DNA of 14,152 nt from DASWJQ01 sp036397095 (lineage in GTDB: Bacteria; Chloroflexota; Anaerolineae; Anaerolineales; E44-bin32), in the NCBI GenBank assembly GCA_036397095.1, contig DASWJQ010000077.1:1-14152 (forward strand), given 5' to 3'. Every line of letters begins with the position of its first letter. Position 1 is the stretch's first letter. Below are positions 13,459-14,152 of this stretch, in pieces. The notes beneath the pieces were generated by a model. The model ran no database searches. It saw only the letters and a program-made list of their open reading frames with translations, and had not been told where the DNA came from. The translations under genes and the position numbers were made by a program.

Positions 13459-14152
13459 GCGGCGGCATGCATACACCCACCTTCATCGGTCGGCGCAGCG
13501 ACATCGTCGATCTGCCCGAACGCATGCTTGTTTTGCGCAATTTGGCCTGGATTGGTTTGGCTGCCGGCATGCTGTTTGCCCTGATGTCGTTGATCAGCGG
13601 CCCGGCGTCTGCTGCCGCCAGCCAATACACCTTGCTGGCAGTCACGGGCGGCCTGGTGGCATTGCTGTCCCTTGTTTCACTGGGACTGCGGCAGATGGAC
13701 CGGATAAACCCGGCTGCCTGGCTTCTCGTCGCCGGCTTCAGCCTGTCGTTGCCACTCATCTCGCTTGGGGTAAGCCGGCTGGGAGTGTTCCTGGCCGTAA
13801 TCGGCGTTTTGGTGCTGCCCGGCGCCTTTGCCCAAATCGTGTCGGCCAAACACGTGGCGCGGGCGCTGTACATTGGCCTTGCCGCCGGCAGCCTGGCGCT
13901 TGTCATCGACTTGTTCAATCCCGGCGGCCGTGTCGCCTTGCCGGTGCCGGATTTCGTGGTCATCATTATCAATCTCTTGCTGCTTGGTCTGTCCTTGGTC
14001 TGGGTTGCCCGCTCCTACCCATCCTTCCGCCTGCGAACGAAGCTGCTGGTTGCCTTCCTGGCGGTATCCCTCATCCCGTTGGCCGTGCTGACGTATTTCA
14101 ACATCCGCGCCTCACGGCAGTCACTGGAGAATGAGGCCAACGACAAGCTGCT
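13455..14152 (+). CDS. Third membrane sensor protein, N-terminal part (cut by window end)
   Basis: Open reading frame running off the window, about 232 residues visible. The GTG at 13455 overlaps the preceding stop (GTGA) and has GAGG ten bases upstream; ATG at 13467 is the alternative. Six hydrophobic segments follow one another (starting near LAWIGLAAGML and ending near VVIIINLLLLGLSLVWV), then RTKLLVAFLAVSLIPLAVL, a typical signal-anchor helix before a Cache-type extracytoplasmic domain, and RASRQSLENEANDKLL. The helix and the segment after it resemble the start of the Cache-HAMP-GAF sensor at 9217, so the unseen remainder probably has Cache, HAMP and GAF domains. Whether a histidine kinase lies at its C-terminus, which would supply the activity missing from the other sensors, cannot be told here. 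Confidence 0.8.
   Translation, partial: MSGGMHTPTFIGRRSDIVDLPERMLVLRNLAWIGLAAGMLFALMSLISGPASAAASQYTLLAVTGGLVALLSLVSLGLRQMDRINPAAWLLVAGFSLSLPLISLGVSRLGVFLAVIGVLVLPGAFAQIVSAKHVARALYIGLAAGSLALVIDLFNPGGRVALPVPDFVVIIINLLLLGLSLVWVARSYPSFRLRTKLLVAFLAVSLIPLAVLTYFNIRASRQSLENEANDKL

Overview
The window is GC-rich, densely packed, and coded almost entirely on the + strand. The gene families (branched-chain amino acid ABC transporters, DivK-like lone receivers, large multi-GAF membrane sensors without a visible kinase domain, a tRNA without an encoded CCA) fit an environmental member of the Chloroflexota, probably of the Anaerolineae/Caldilineae type. That assignment is inference from gene style; no marker gene in the window fixes it.

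Region 1 (1-4346) is the end-to-end gene set of a LIV-type (HAAT family) amino acid importer: permeases livH and livM, then ATPases livG and livF, tightly spaced and presumably one transcript. No substrate-binding protein is seen; it may lie upstream of the window. LivM is unusually long, with an extra membrane domain at its N-terminus. A hairpin with a T-rich tail follows livF.

Region 2 (4347-7817) starts with a candidate promoter and carries an ornithine cyclodeaminase/mu-crystallin family protein, a DAO-family FAD oxidoreductase (SoxB/sarcosine oxidase-like) and a CinA homologue coupled by an ATGA overlap. With the importer this suggests uptake and redox processing of an amino acid or imino acid. 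The CinA C-terminal domain has lost the residues expected for NMN deamidase activity.

Region 3 (7815-8402) is the only sizeable non-coding stretch. It holds a tRNA-Gly(CCC) with its own terminator, flanked by two related copies of a composite intergenic element (a CACAAAG/CACGAAG-like tract followed by a hairpin), and then a promoter whose TATAAT box sits inside an inverted repeat.

Region 4 (8403-14152) is a signalling operon: two single-domain response regulators, a Cache-HAMP-GAF membrane protein, a six-helix membrane protein with three GAF modules, and the first part of a third membrane sensor cut by the window edge. Neither complete sensor has a histidine kinase, cyclase or other recognisable output domain. 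Both end in the same short module resembling the first half of a GAF domain. This kinase-less sensor array with lone receivers is the most interesting system here.
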